NCBI GenBank assembly: GCA_030068075.1
Contig: CM057825.1
Coordinates: 83,095,123 to 83,159,122, forward strand
Direction: 5' to 3'
Source of the DNA: Paguma larvata
Lineage: Eukaryota; Chordata; Mammalia; Carnivora; Viverridae
Length of the DNA stretch: 64,000 bases
Shown here: positions 21,690 through 34,784 of the stretch, piece after piece
How the letters are laid out: each line of letters opens with the position of its first letter
Numbering within the stretch: position 1 is the first letter of the stretch
Notes under the pieces: model-generated
Database searches by the model: none
Told to the model about the DNA's origin: nothing
The model's input: only the letters and a program-made list of their open reading frames with translations
Position numbers and translations under genes: made by a program

Positions 21690-22152
21690 GAGGCTCCTTG
21701 AGCATCTGAGACCCTTTCAGGGGGTCTGCAGAATCATAACTCTTTGTCCAATAATATTAAGGCATTTTTGCCTTTTTCACTCTCATTCTCTCAAGAGTCT
21801 ACAACATGGTTTTCCAAAGGCTACATGATATTTGAGAAGACAACTAATTGAGTGAAGAAGCAGATGGGAGAACCTAGATACTAAAGAGATTTGCTAAAAT
21901 GTAAAATAATGCCGCTCTTCTCACTAAGTGTTTTGCTTTGGAAAATGTAGCTATCTTTCATGAAAAACCTATTTATGGCACAGTGATAGATTTATTATTG
22001 TTTTAAAAAAATAAATCAGTAAGTATTTTTTCATCTCAGTTTTAGTTTCTGGTAGGGTAAATATTGATACATGTAATATCCAATTATTGAATGTCCTCGA
22101 TCATTTTTATGTGGAACAGGGTTCTGGGGCCAAAAGGTTTAAGAACAGCTGA
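21690..22152 (+). mobile_element. hAT-Charlie-type non-autonomous DNA transposon
   Basis: Ordered landmarks are 'CCTTTCAGGGGGTCTGCAGA', 'TTCACTCTCATTCTCTCAAG', 'GTTTTCCAAAGGCTACATGA', 'TAGGGTAAATATTGATACAT' and the end 'CCAAAAGGTTTAAGAACAGC'. Together they match a mammalian Charlie-group element that I recognise by pattern. The right end keeps a decayed AAGAACCRCTG-type inverted terminus, while the left terminus is not clear. It encodes no transposase. Confidence 0.7.
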
Positions 22153-22450
22153 CAGGAATAGTGAAATAATCAAAAGAGAACACATCTATCCATCAATGAT
22201 ATTGCACTGATCATCACTGGAGTTGAAAAAAAAGCCCAGGTGCGGGTGATACCCAGGTTGTTTAGGGCCCCATTCTGCATGTGTCAGTCAGTCTTCTAGG
22301 ACCATAGTACTAAGATAAGGAGAGACTCATAATCAGTACATCCATGTAAATATCAGAAGTAGGCTTTCTCTGAGTGGTTGAAGACATGCCTTACAGGACA
22401 TTCTGTTGCCTCTTTCTTTCTCAGATCATTGATTTTAAAAGCATCATCAT

Positions 22451-22670
22451 TTAAAAAAAATTAATGTTTATTCATTTTTTGAGAGAGAGAGAGAGAGAGT
22501 GAGCAAGCAGGGGAGGGGCAGAGAGAGAGGAGACATAGAATCCAAAACAAGTTCCAGTCTCTGAGCTGTCAGCACAGAGCCCAATGCAGGGCTTGAACTC
22601 ATGGACTGCGAGATCATGACCTGAGCTCAAGTTGGATGGTTAGCCAAGTGAGCCACCCATGTGCCCAAAG
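22451..22670 (-). mobile_element. SINEC_Fc-type SINE, reverse
   Basis: Minus strand: head GGGCACATGGGTGGCTCACT, the TCAGGTCATGATCTCGCAG box, 'GAGACTGGAACTTGTTTTGG' and a TTAATTTTTTTT tail. The TSD AGCATCATCAT (22440-22450 and 22671-22681) is perfect. Confidence 0.95.
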
Positions 22671-22681
22671 AGCATCATCAT

Positions 22682-25600
22682 GTGATTCCTATGAAAGGCC
22701 ACTTTATTGGATATATCTTTATAGTGCAGTAGGTTATGGTTGAAGTATGACAGAAATGAGGAGAGTCTCTGAGCACTTACCTTTCTCCAATCTGTTTGCA
22801 GCTAACTCTCAGTAGTTGTTTGGGTATATGATCAATGTTCATAAAGTTACCAACTGACTGATCGATGCTCTTGCCTAAACACCTGCAGAAAGCATGAGCT
22901 CATTGTTGGTAGACTAGTCTATTATCCATGTAGCAAATTACTTCTTTGAATAAAAGCATTCAACTACTCTCTTATTCAATGTAACCGTCTCGTATTCTGA
23001 AAGAATGAATACAAGGTCAGTGCAAGTATCCTCAGTGCCTTGGGAGAGGATTTTAGGGTTTCTCTTTTTAATAGACTTTTGCTAAGAGTAACAAAGGCAC
23101 CATAAAAAGAACAGTTAACGAAACTTGTTTTCTTCATTACCAAACTTAATATAAATACTTCAACATGAATGTTCTTTTTTTTTTCCTTTTTTAAATTATT
23201 CATGAAGTCTTTGCTTGAGTTGGGGGGGTGTGATATACAAGAGTAACCTCAGAAATGATTGCAATTGGAAAGCAGTAATACAATAGTTTTGAACCCCAAC
23301 TAAAACAAGGATGATGCATAATCCAAAAAAATACAAGACAATAAAACTAAGAACGCAGGTTAGTCCTTAATTTGACCTACATTAAATAATTATCACATAG
23401 AGGTCAAATCATAGATAATTCCAAGGACTCCAGAAGGCTTCAGCTTAAGTAAATGAGATCTTAGATTTTCCAGTCTGACATCCCTCGCTTTTATTTTTCC
23501 CTCAGGTGCAAACTCACATCAGGACCTCTTTCCTGTGCAATTAGCAAGGTAACCCCCTTACCTAGCTGGCGTTGCCCCTTCTCATTTTGGGGTCTGCAAG
23601 TATTTGCCACTTACACTCAGATCATGTTTTTGTGAGAGGCCACAGAGCAACTTTCTTTAAAGCTATCAAAGCCTTCCTCATTATCCTTTATGGGCTGTGC
23701 AGAACAGATCTCAACTATTAGGCATTTCACCGAGTGCAGTAGTTGGAGGTTTCTGGCCCCCTCCAGTTCCTTGGGTAGAAGCCCTGTTCATAGTCAGTTT
23801 CTGGTTTTGCAAATGACCCTCAAGAGGTTCCTTCCAGTCCACTTCATTTCCCTTTTTAGTGTCCCGTTGATTTTCCAGACCTTAGGAACGTGTCCTTAAC
23901 TGCTGCTTCTCCACTGGCTCTCCCTACTGAATGCTAAGGGAACACTTTGTTACTTCATACACCGAGATGGGAATATCTTGAAAACTAACACACCATTTAT
24001 AACAGTACAGTTTACAATAGCATTTCCTGCAGAAAGAAGGTGGCTTTCTCAGAAAGAGAAAGACAATTTCTGCACCCCATTTATTTTCAAAACTACAAGC
24101 AACACCCTTGTTTCTTGTCAATAAAAAGGAAGACGGAATAGAGTAGCAATCACAATACATAAATGATATTATTTGTCCCCCGAGTACATACCAAATAGTA
24201 ATTCACACAAAGAGCTTGCATGAATTATAAATGGCAGGAAAGCACAGAGAGGGAACCTTGGTCCAGACCCACTCCATGCTGCTGTTACGCGAATATTTTA
24301 AAGTCAGACAAGCCACACAAACTATATAATGAGATTGCAAAGGTATATAAGTTATTTTTGATTCCCTTCCTGGTTTTAAATAATCTAAATAATCTAAATC
24401 TCGTTTTAAATAATACAGAGACACTATAGAAGCTGTGAATCCAAAGATACAACATTGATTAAATTTTAATATCAAATAAGCTGATCAATAAAGAATCTGA
24501 AAAACCTCTTGGGAGGGGTGGGATTTTCAAAAAGATGTCGCGTTGGTCCCACGCAGCCCAAAATAATAACAAAAACAAAAACATCAAGAGAAGAACAAGA
24601 GAAAACCTTGGGTCTGTAACTATACGCAAAAGTGGAAGGCAGAAAACCTGGGCATTTCTGTAGCATTTGGTAATGCGATGGTGTGCACTGAAGGCCTCTG
24701 CTTTGACCTGACACTCGGGGGCAAAGCCATTATTGTTTCTGTTGCCAAGAAAAAAAAAGTATTCATGTGTAATATAACATATTGTTATATTGTCCAGTTC
24801 TTTGTTAGCCTCTATAATAAAAAATTGTAGTCATTTTCCAAAGAAAAGTCATAGAATGATCAGATCATAAGCTCTATAAATAAAAATACGCCAGAGACCT
24901 TCAGGCTTGTCTCAGAGTACTGTCTGCATGTGTCCGATTTTCTTATTTTTTCCTCTAGCATTTTCCTTGATTTTCCTTTGAACAAAATAATCAGGGGGAA
25001 TTGGGAAGGTAAAAGGGAAAGAAATCTTTTCCTCTTGCAGAAAAGGATAATTGTATGGAAGAATATCTTATACACACGCCCACATATACACACACACATA
25101 CACACACCCACAAACTGAAAAGCAATAGTTCAGTTGAAACAGAATCATTATCAGAAAGCGTGTGTTAGGAGAAAGAAAAAAAAAAGATATAAAGGCAAAG
25201 ACTCATCTGAATGATCCTAGTTAAGGGTCTTACCAAAGAGACAGCTTAAGTTATCTTTGAAAACTGGTGAGTCGCCCTGCTTGGCTGAGTTTGAATTGAA
25301 CGTTCCCAAAGTAACATTTCACAAACAGGGATACCCTTCCATTTCACACTGCTCTTTCTCAAAATAGCAACACCATTTAGCAATATTTCATATCAAGACA
25401 ATTACATTGTAGAATTATTATAGTCTTAGTGCTTCATTAAAATTTAAAAAAAAGTTAAATCCCTGTTTTGTTGAACACAAGAAATGAATAGTAAATATTG
25501 ATTTAGAATGAATGCAAACATTTCCCTAGGAGTGGATAATTACTGCCTTTCTATGCAAAACACTTATATTTGAAGAAGCACTTCACTTACTTTGCCATGC

Positions 25601-26379
25601 GGTATACATTCTTTAGTACATTGTAAATTATACGTTGTCCTGGACAGTGTCTGCTCTATAATTTCTTGTGTCTCTACACCAGAGTCAGTATGTAATTTTA
25701 AACTACAAAGTTTCTGCCAACTAGGAGAATAGGCTTAACTCTTTCTCTTTGCTGGGTTCTCAAATCCTTACACAAGGAGTTCTGGAAAGCCATAGAACAC
25801 ATGATCTCAGATCTGGGGTGGTTTGGTCTCTGTTTTTAGGCTAACCGAAATGCCGCTGGTTAAGTGACTGCAGATTTACAAAGTAGAGACCAAATGGAAT
25901 ATAGAATACAGGTACTAAACGAGTTTACAGCCTACTTAGAAGACATTAATTAAATAGTTAACATTTGAATGAAGCATAAGTGTTTCAAATACTTGTTGCA
26001 GAAAGGTTTAGTTAAATAAGGGACTGCCATACTTAAGAATGTCTCTTGTCAAAATCTTCATGGTTTCGTCCCGCTGCCAAGGTATTTGCAACACAGAACT
26101 ATTTAAATTATGTAAGGGGCTATATTTTAACCATTTCAATATCACCTATATACATGGTGATTTGATTCAAAAGCTGATGTTAGAATACTTTTAAATGGAT
26201 TTCTTAATATTAAATATTATATAGGAAAAAAAATTATAAAAGATCATTGCATCATATCATTTTTACCTACGAAATTATGCTTCTCTACAGCAATAAAATA
26301 CTTGCAAAATAACATTAGAAAAATTAAGGTACTCACCATTCAATTCTCTGTTTTTCTAAAATTGGTTTTTGTTTATTTG
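22682..26379. other. Unique non-coding sequence, about 3.7 kb
   Basis: This is the longest recognisable-repeat-free block in the window. It holds a T-rich patch (about 23173-23194), a G8 run (about 23222) and a CA/TA-rich stretch at 25070-25110. Two short tandem TAAATAATC units lie near 24377. No exon is recognised. Confidence 0.5.
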
Positions 26380-26830
26380 TTTGTTTCTTTCACATATAAA
26401 GGATACCATACAGTATTTGTCTTACTCTGTCTGACTTATTTCACCTACCGTAAAGATCTCAGAATGATGGTTGCAGGAGCTGTGGTAAGGGGAAAACAGG
26501 AAGATGTAGGTCAAAGGGTACACACTTTCAGTTATAAGAAGGATAAGTTCTGAAGATCTAATGTACAACATGGTAATCAGACTTAATAATAAAGTATTGT
26601 ATACTTATAAGTTGCTCAGAGTAGATCTTTTGTGTTCTCACCACACACACACACAAACAGTTAACTGTACAAGATGAAGATATGTTAATTATCTTCATCT
26701 TGGTAATCATCCCACTGTCTGTGTGTATATATATAATATATATTTTACTCATTTTACTCATGTATATATTCATGCGGTATACTTTAAATATATACAGTTA
26801 CGTTTGTCCATTATTCCTCAATAGAGTTAG
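26380..26830 (+). mobile_element. L1 3' UTR fragment, sense
   Basis: 'AGAATGATGGTTGCAGGAGC', 'AGATGTAGGTCAAAGGGTAC', 'CAGTTATAAGAAGGATAAGT', 'ATCTAATGTACAACATGGTA' and 'GAGTAGATCTTTTGTGTTCT' follow the L1M-type 3' UTR. It ends near 'TCCATTATTCCTCAATAGAG'. A small CA array and a TA-rich hairpin (about 26725-26745) lie inside. Confidence 0.85.
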
Positions 26831-27254
26831 AAAATGTAAAATTTTTTTAAAAAGAAATATTAAGGTAAATGAAGATATAAAGGCAAAGAAATGCTAAATT
26901 TGAAGTAAAGTTACTCTTTAGGAGATAAATGAGATGAAACCAAGTGCTTGTTTATGTGTATGGAGACACAAGAGCATCTCGCTTCCGTAGAATCCTCACA
27001 TTCAAATCCTGTGGGATTTAGTTATTTATTCTCTCTGGTTTTAAACTTCATATAACTTTCTACCTATTGGATACATTAAAGTTTACAATATAGGAAAGAT
27101 AAACTACAAGACCAACAATAAAACTTCAATAAGATTATACCATTCATAAATGTAAATCGAACTTCCACCCATTTGCATGTGATGAGGTATCTTGTAGCAT
27201 TCACTGAGCTCTCTTATGTTTATACCCTCTCCCGTTATTGGCTTATTTTAGACC
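26831..27254. other. Unique A+T-rich non-coding sequence
   Basis: Nothing recognised. Confidence 0.45.
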
Positions 27255-27395
27255 AACTTGCCTGGTCATAAGAACTGCCTGGGGAGTTCATTAAAGAACA
27301 ATTCTCAAGACCTTATTTCAGAAAGTCTGACCCGATGAGTCTGGGCTGGGGCCCAGGAAACTTTTTTTTTTTTTTTTTTAATGCTCCAGATAATT
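27255..27395 (+). mobile_element. MER5-like hAT-Charlie fragment
   Basis: 'AGAACTGCCTGGGGAGTTCA', 'CTTATTTCAGAAAGTCTGAC' and 'GAGTCTGGGCTGGGGCCCAG' resemble the central MER5A order (ATCACCTGGAGGGCTTGTTA, GATTCAGTAGGTCTGGGGTG). It is interrupted by a T18-type run (about 27362-27379). Confidence 0.55.
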
Positions 27396-27922
27396 TTTTA
27401 TGATTAAGTTTACTAAGTATGATTGTAGGCCTTCAGTTAACCTAACCTCAATTTTATTTTTAATCAGCGTGAGCAGTATTTTCACCAGTTGTACTTCAGG
27501 GGAGAAGAAGAACATGTTCTCCCCAGCATGCTCACTGAGAAATACCCTGCCTACCTGTCTCAGCAGTACAGGAAAGCACAGTTAGGACAGAGGTTAAGTC
27601 CTACCAAAGTAAAACTAATCAAGAACAGATCTGTTCCTTCAAGAAAGTACTGACAGAGGTGTGTGTCAAGAAAAAGGAAGATAGGAATTACTCAAGTGCA
27701 GATTGAAGAGAAAGTAGATACCATGAATGGACACAGAACTCAGGGGGCCGGATGGAGAGAAAACAGCTAAGTCAACCATGTCAGAGTGAGTCTGAGCTCT
27801 ACTCCTTGCAAATAAACTAAATCCAACAGTTCTTTGAGAATCGACTTAATATGCAAAAGTTTCAGTGGATTTTGCAGATGTTAAGTTTTTTAAATACAAA
27901 TGACAATTTAATAATTCTATAG
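27396..27922. other. Unique non-coding sequence
   Basis: No repeat or exon is recognised. Confidence 0.45.
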
Positions 27923-28138
27923 AGGGGCACCTGGCTGGCTAAGTCGGTTGTGTCCCATTTCAGTTCAGGTCATGATCTCAGGGTTCAGAGGTTCAAGCCC
28001 GGCATCAGGCTCTGTGCTGACAGTTCAGAGCCTGGAGCCTGCTTCTGATTCTATGTCTCCCTCTCTCTCCGCTCCTCCCCCCACTCGCACTCTCTCTCTC
28101 TCTCTCTCAAAAATAAAAACATTAAAAATAATAACAAC
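27923..28138 (+). mobile_element. SINEC_Fc-type SINE, sense
   Basis: AGGGGCACCTGGCTGGCTAA head, TCAGGTCATGATCTCAGGG box, 'GTTCAAGCCCGGCATCAGGC', 'GAGCCTGGAGCCTGCTTCTG', a CT-rich body and a TAAAAACATTAAAAATAATA tail. AATTCTATAG before and AATCCCATAG (28139-28148) after may be a TSD with two mismatches. Confidence 0.95.
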
Positions 28139-28148
28139 AATCCCATAG

Positions 28149-29929
28149 AAATTATGAATAGAGACTGCGTTGGTGAATTTACTAGCACAAAGAAACTATT
28201 AAATGCCAGATTTGATCAGAATCATGTGAATCAAGTCCAACCTTGACTATGTCTCTGTAAATGGTATCAGGAGGTATTTTGGGAGAGAGTGGGGCAGATG
28301 TCCTAGATGATGTCACTGCTAATGTAAATGGCGTTAGTGAACAGCAAAGGTATTTTTAACAGTAAGTAGTCAAATTTACAAATCGTAAAGGTAACAAATA
28401 GGTATGTTAATGTGTTTGACTTTGTGCATTCTGTCCCTCCACATTCCTGACCAGTCTACTCAGTGAAAATTATAGAATTTTCCCTCTTATTTAGGGCACA
28501 GAGGCAGTAGAGGAGGTGTGGACAACACACCAAGGCTCTTACTAAAAGGAAAAAACAAAAAAACAACAACAACAAAAAAAACCCAGAACAGGGTCTAGAA
28601 TTCAGCCCTTGACAGCCCTTCTCCACGTGTTCACTGGCTTTAGGAACATTTCTGAAATGTGAAAAGGTAAAAACGAATGTGCATCATAGAATCAACAATA
28701 TGTAGAACTCTTCAGGTAAAACAAATAGATCGGTGGCCCCCTGAGGTTTTAAAGATAATTATCAAAGAAACTCAAAGATAAATAAAGGTCTGGGAATGAC
28801 CAATCCCCAAGTCAATCACCAGGACACTGATACCATGCTGAGGTGACATGAGTTGCTTGAAATCACTTTGCCACAGCAGGAGAACCTTTGCCCTCTCAGA
28901 TGAGGTCATGAAAGACAATGGACAAGAAGCATATCTCAGAGCAGCCAGATGGGGGACCATGGCGTGCTTTCTACCACCAAAATAAAGGGACCCTGCTCCT
29001 CCAGCCCAACAGAATACAGTATATGCCAAAAACTCTTGACCACTCCTTCTTACCTTTGTTCCTTCTCCAGTGTCCACGGATTTGGTAATTGAAAATACCA
29101 TTTAGCATTTGGTGAGTAGGTTATGAAATTGCCACATTTGCGTCAGCCTCAAGGCAAGTACATCACTCAAATAACCTGAACTTGCATTTGGGATAAAGTA
29201 ACGAAGTAAGGTGTGGGTTTGTAACTCTTCTGAGAGGGGTGAATATGTATATAGTATAGATGATGGTTCATTATTTTTGATAAGGACATTACAAAATTGT
29301 TCAGATATGAAAAAGAGCATATGTAGAGAAAAATGGGCTACAAGTGGTAACTGGTAAGTGTATACCCATTAGAGATATTTGGAGGAAAAATCTAGTCTTC
29401 ATTATGAGAAGGCCACATCATTTTGATATGGATGCTCTAGGAATTCTAGCTGCCAGATCACCTACACTGGAGGGCATATTTGCCAGCATGCGTAGACAGC
29501 TTGCCTAAAATGAATCCATTAGAGAGGAAAGTAAATCCTGGAGAGGGAAGGGAGAGAGTAGAAAGGAAGGGGAAAGAGGGCAAGAGGGAAGAGGAGATAA
29601 CAGGAACCCAGAGATCAGAATTCCTAGAACCATGAGAAAATACAAGAAAAAGTTCGAGTTGGTTTCCTGTCATGGTCATTTGAAAGAGGCTTCATTAATA
29701 CAGAATGAATTGGCTTTTGATTCAAATGGCATAATAGCTTTGCAAAGATGGGGTCAAATAAGAAAACTCTTATTGACTCCCTGTCATTCGGTCAGTGAGA
29801 GTAGAAAGAGGAAGCAGATTTCGTATTTTTACTTCCACAGAGAAATAGATCTAAATTTACCAGGATATACAACCAGGAACTATCCTGTTAATGAGGTCAA
29901 TACCAAACAGCCATAATAACTAGCAATTA
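28149..29929. other. Unique non-coding sequence
   Basis: An A/C-rich simple patch lies near 28550-28582 and a GA-rich patch at 29535-29600. The 109-codon minus-strand frame at 28772-29101 has no start context, no known domain and no conserved-looking repeat structure. Confidence 0.45.
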
Positions 29930-30155
29930 TTGAATTCTTATTATGGGCCAATCATTATACAACTTTAATGATATATTTATATTAACCTTCCCATCCTCTC
30001 AACAACCAAATGAAATAGTTTTACTTGCTCCATCGTACAGACGAGAAAACGAGCTTAGAGAGGAGAGACAATGCGACCAAGGTCACCCAGCCAGCTAGGA
30101 CTGGAACCTGGGCACATTGCCCTTACCCATCTATTCCCTTAACCACCATGCCCAA
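29930..30155 (-). mobile_element. MIR SINE, reverse
   Basis: Plus strand: 'TTGAATTCTTATTATGGGCC', 'TTACTTGCTCCATCGTACAG', 'GACGAGAAAACGAGCTTAGA', 'CAAGGTCACCCAGCCAGCTA', 'GGACTGGAACCTGGGCACAT' and 'CCCTTAACCACCATGCCC'. It is nearly full length and well preserved for a MIR. Confidence 0.93.
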
Positions 30156-31535
30156 CTTGGGACAAGCACACCAAATGGAATACTTCCCAAATACCAATGA
30201 AATTCTCGTATTTATCTTGATCTCCTGTCCAAGTCCAGAACGAGAGAAAAAAAGTGTTTTCCCTCTGCCAACAATACCACTAACATTGCTACATTGACAT
30301 TATTCAGCAAATAACTCTCACTCAGTAATCATGGTGAGAACTCTCTGCCTAAACATCACAGACTGTTTTCCAGCAAGCACAAACCCAACTAAAAATAGAC
30401 CCCCAAATTCAAAAGTCGTAAAAGAGGAGGCATGGAATGGGTACTAATTCCACTTCAAGATTTCCTTCATGACCTGACTGACTGGTGGACACTAGGACAG
30501 AATGTAGTTGTCTTGGCTGTTACTCAGCATTGATGCTCAAACTTCCCCTACTTCCGTGCTTGTGCAGGACACCATTTCAGAAAGCTGAGTGTTCAAAGGA
30601 ATGTGACTTCTGCAAACAGCATTCTTAATGGCAGAGGATAAAGCATCACAGTTGTGGGGAAAGTTGTGCCTCTACCAGGAAAATATTCATCAGCCTACCC
30701 AGTCGGTCATTCCCTTCCCCTTCGGCTATCTGGATATATTTTAGTCAGTATTAAAATATCCATGAGATTTCTGATCTTAATTATAAACCTTGAGAAAAAG
30801 AAAGTCCAGTGAAAGTTATTTTCAGGTATAAAACTAGAACCTCCTTCTAACTTCTTCGCCTCAAGATCTGCATAACCGTGAGGGCAAAGAAATCGAATGA
30901 TTAAAAACACCAGATACTACGGATTAGAAATGAAAAGTAAACCAGACCCATGCCAGTTTCTTGCTACAAGTTCCAGCAGAGACTAAAATCGACGTGACTG
31001 AGAGAAGATGTAGCGTAGAGAGAAAATCTCCCAGGATAATCAAGGGATAGATTTCCAAGTCTGTTTCCCCCACAGAACTGTTTTGTTTTCTCACATCAAT
31101 GAGCTAGAATAAAATGTGGATCCCATGATCAAGCTGGCAGAAGTCAAGCTCCCTACCTGGATGCTCGCAAATTGTAAATCACAACTTTACAAGGATTTAA
31201 CTTTTCCCTTTCCAAAATAATCAAATGTTGTGGTGAGGGGGCCACTAATCATGACAAAAAATATACTGCAAATTCTTTCTTTTGGTGCCAAGTCCAATAA
31301 GTTCTCTGAGTGAAATTAAATGCACGATCTTATTCCAAACCACAGCTTCCCTTGGGGATGTTCAAATCTCAAGTGGGGGCTGAAAGGCCAGTTGTATCAA
31401 AGCCCAGGGTTACACCCATTTTTTTCAAGTTTTTTTTTTTCCTTTTTTAACTACTGCCTGTAGTGTAAATGGCTCCGGCCCCTGCACTTTCCAGCCCTTA
31501 CAGTCAGATCAGCGCTTCATACTTTCCATACTCTG

Positions 31536-31589
<54 letters not shown>

Positions 31590-32837
31590 GTGGGCCAGTG
31601 CCTGACTTCTCTTAGTTTCTCACAGTTTTTGTTTATTTTAAGAGATTCTCTGTTGAACTCCAGGGACAGGGGGAAAAAAAGAGGAGGGGGGCGGGGGAGA
31701 CAGAAATCTGTTATGTTGTAAACAATTACTGGCTCCATCTCTTAGATCTGCAATATCACAGGAATTAGAGATGGAAAAGACCCATTAGGTCATCCTGTAC
31801 ACCCTGTGCCAACACAGCACTCTCCCCTACTGCAGATTATCTCTTCGGAGAGTTTTTAATATGTTTAAAGGGTAGCCAATGATAACATAGTTTCATTTTA
31901 TTTCTTTTACTGCTTTGTTCTGTCCAGTCTACCACATGCCATCTCTAAGAACGGCTCCAGGGTGACTTCTCAAAGGACATTTGACTGCCCATGAAGAATT
32001 AAAACAACATTTGTGCTCTCCGACAACTATGTTCCATAAGTTCAGCATGGAAGCATCCATAAAAATGAATTTGAAAGAGCCAACGTTTAGTCCCAGGGAT
32101 GGAAATGTTACATGAAAAGCAATTTTGCCATAGACATATTCTATACATCTAGTACATTATACCCCAAATACACCGTGTGAGTGTGCATATATGTTCACAT
32201 AAAGTGCATGCAAATACTCATCAGTACCCTAGAGTGTTTCTGTTTCCTAAAGTTTGTGCCAAATGCTGCATAATTCGTGAAAATGTGATCCAAAATATTT
32301 AAGGTTATGTTTCTCACAATTTTCTTCTTATCTCTCTTAAGTCACACATTTTAAATGTCAACTTGTAGAGAGAAATATTTAATTTCAAGGATACTCCTCC
32401 ATCAGAAAAGTCTTTAACTCTTTCCTGAAAGTTAGTTTTTTCTTCTTTGTTCTATTCTAAGATAATACAGAGCTTCAGCTTCCTTTTTACCTGTCAAGCC
32501 CTGATATCCCTACATATTAGACCACCAGTGCCATACATCAGGGAAATACAAAGTGAGGGAAACATAGAATGGTGTGTGAATGGCCACCATCTCAATCCAT
32601 TGTCCTTGAAGGCTAATTGGGAATCAAATCAATGTTAGTATTTGAAATAACACCATCCTATGCTAGTGATTATAATCCGCATTGATAGAAGATATATTTT
32701 TATTATGGCATAGTCTAAGTTATACAGTGTTTTCCAGGTATAACATAGAATACATTTTAATTTTAATACATTCAATAAGTTTTACTGTCTTCTATATGTA
32801 CAGTAGAAAAATATAATTCTTTTGCTGTTCTACTAAA
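30156..32837. other. Unique non-coding sequence, about 2.7 kb
   Basis: It contains the (CA)26 microsatellite, a T-rich patch (about 31430-31448), a G-rich patch at 31681-31699 and an ancient repeat-like piece near 31765-31870 ('TTAGAGATGGAAAAGACCCA'). No exon is recognised. Confidence 0.5.
31537..31588 (+). repeat. (CA)26 microsatellite
   Basis: There are 52 nt of perfect CA units and no interruption. Confidence 0.97.
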
Positions 32838-33030
32838 AGGTAGTATAGTTTAGTAATCAAGAGTCTGGAGCATGAATCCTTTACAAGTTTTGTGACTGTG
32901 GACACTACCAGCAACTTTTCTATATGAATTTGGTCAAGTTATTCATCATATTAAATCAGCTCTAAGATGTCATGGACTCTAATACTGAGGATTATTTTAT
33001 GTACTATTAAGAAAATAAAAGTAATGCTAA
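32838..33030 (+). mobile_element. MIR SINE, sense, diverged
   Basis: 'GGTAGTATAGTTTAGTAATC', 'AAGAGTCTGGAGCATGAATC', 'TTTTGTGACTGTGG' and 'TTTGGTCAAGTTATTCATCA' follow the MIR tRNA-related head and core. Confidence 0.65.
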
Positions 33031-33284
33031 TTAAATGATGACATAATGCATACAATTTTTTTAACACAGTAGCATTATACATGTCAAAGGAATACTGATG
33101 CAGTATCATTTCTTTAAGAGTGCTATACCATTGTCTCTAAATTTTCCTAAATCACTGGAAATCATTCTGCAGCTTTGATTTTATGGTTTTTGATCTGATC
33201 ACAAAGAATCAAACAGCAAGTTTTGAGACAACAAGCAGGAAAACATTTTAAAAAGCAGTACAGGAAGGTGGGTGAAATCAGTAA

Positions 33285-33525
33285 AGGGGATTAAGAAGCA
33301 CAAACTTCCAGTTATAAAATAAATAAGTCATGGGTATATAATGTACAGCATAGGGAACACAATCAACAATATTGTAATAATTTTGTGTGGTGACAGATGG
33401 TATGTGGACTCATCGTGGTGATCATTTGTAATGTATAAAAGTATCAAATCACTATAATATACACCTGAAATCAATAGGCTACTGTGTATCAATCATACTT
33501 CAATAAAAAATAAAAGGAAAAAGTA
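33285..33525 (+). mobile_element. L1 3' end, sense
   Basis: 'AAACTTCCAGTTATAAAATA', 'ATAATGTACAGCATAGGGAA', 'TCGTGGTGATCATTTGTAAT', 'AATATACACCTGAAATCAAT' and 'TCATACTTCAATAAAAAATA' form an L1 3' terminus with its polyadenylation region. It is less decayed than the copy at 26380. Confidence 0.9.
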
Positions 33526-34514
33526 ATTAAACTAAACATATGTAGTTGCAACAATCCATGTATAACTCGAATGCAGTAAAACAATATAATTATCTATGAC
33601 CAACCACATTCATAAACAAACAATAAAAACTATGTCGTGACAACAAGCAAACAATTTTTTTAAACATCAAAACATTCAGCAAATTAATAAGGGGGAGTTA
33701 TGGAAAGAAAAGAATTGAGCAATTTTTGAAATCATGCAAACCAATTTTTTTTTTTCAATTCTAGGGTTGCTACTAACCAGTTGAGTGGTCTCAGGCAAAT
33801 TTAATCTCCCTGACCTCAATGTGTTGAATTATTTAATTATACAATCTATTGAAGTGTGAGACTTAAATGAAATAAAATATATAAGGGTCTTCCCCTGAAG
33901 CCTGATACATAGCAAATACTAGTAAATACTAAATACATTTTACTTTAGTTTTTTTTTTTTCCATTAAAGTGCCAAGGATCAGTGGAGGTCATTTTTAGCA
34001 AACATGATTATTATGAAGGTGGGAGCAAAAAGTGAGGTGATAGAAACAATAACATAAAAGGAGCAGAGATTAAGGACAAACCTAATAATTTCTACAAAGG
34101 CCTTTATTAAAAGGCAAAGGTCTATTTATAAAATCAGGGATTCATGGTTTATACAGGATTCCTCAAGAAAAAGAGCCTCACTTATTCCTAAACAAATGTA
34201 TATGATAGATTCAATGTACTTTTTGTAGTTTCAAGAGTAAAATTAAATTGGAGAACTTTGGAAGAAGAAAATTTGGGTTCCATAAAATTCTTCCCATTCT
34301 TATTATGGAAGGCTTTGAGCTTGTTCTTCCCTTGACAAAAGCTCTTCTGATGGCTGCTTCCTAAGAATACTCCCACCCTTCAAAATCCTCCCTGACCCTT
34401 CAGGCTAATGGGGCTCATTAAGCCTTTTTGCAGAACTCTGCTCATTTGCTTCATAGCTCTAATAAGAATCAGTTAATGTGTTGTTCACTTATTTGTTTAG
34501 TTGGTGACTTAAAG
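33526..34514. other. Unique A+T-rich non-coding sequence
   Basis: T-rich runs lie near 33747 and 33950. No gene or repeat is recognised. Confidence 0.5.
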
Positions 34515-34765
34515 AGTGGCATGGTGTTAGAGTGAAGAACATAGGCTCTAAAACCATCACACCTGGCTTAAATCCATGCTCTATCACTTATTAGCTGCTT
34601 CTCTTGGGCAAGTTGCTCCCACTCTCTTCCTTACCTATCTATGAATGGGGAAAATAACACTTCCTACTTCACAGGTTTGTTATGAGGAATAAATGAGTTC
34701 ATATGTATAAGGCACACGGTAACTAACCTGTAGTGTGGTCCCAATAAATAGTAGGTGCTGTTGTT
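34515..34765 (+). mobile_element. MIR SINE, sense
   Basis: 'GAGTGAAGAACATAGGCTCT', 'CTTAAATCCATGCTCTATCA', 'TTATTAGCTGCTTCTCTTGG', 'ATGAATGGGGAAAATAACAC' and 'AATAAATAGTAGGTGCTGTT' span the full MIR from its tRNA-like region to its tail. Confidence 0.93.
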
Positions 34766-34784
34766 TTATATTATCTTCATTTGT

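Noticed and set aside
28772..29101. 109-codon minus-strand frame
   Set aside because: Peptide composition is plausible, but there is no known motif, promoter or conserved pattern. I cannot support a gene without comparative data.
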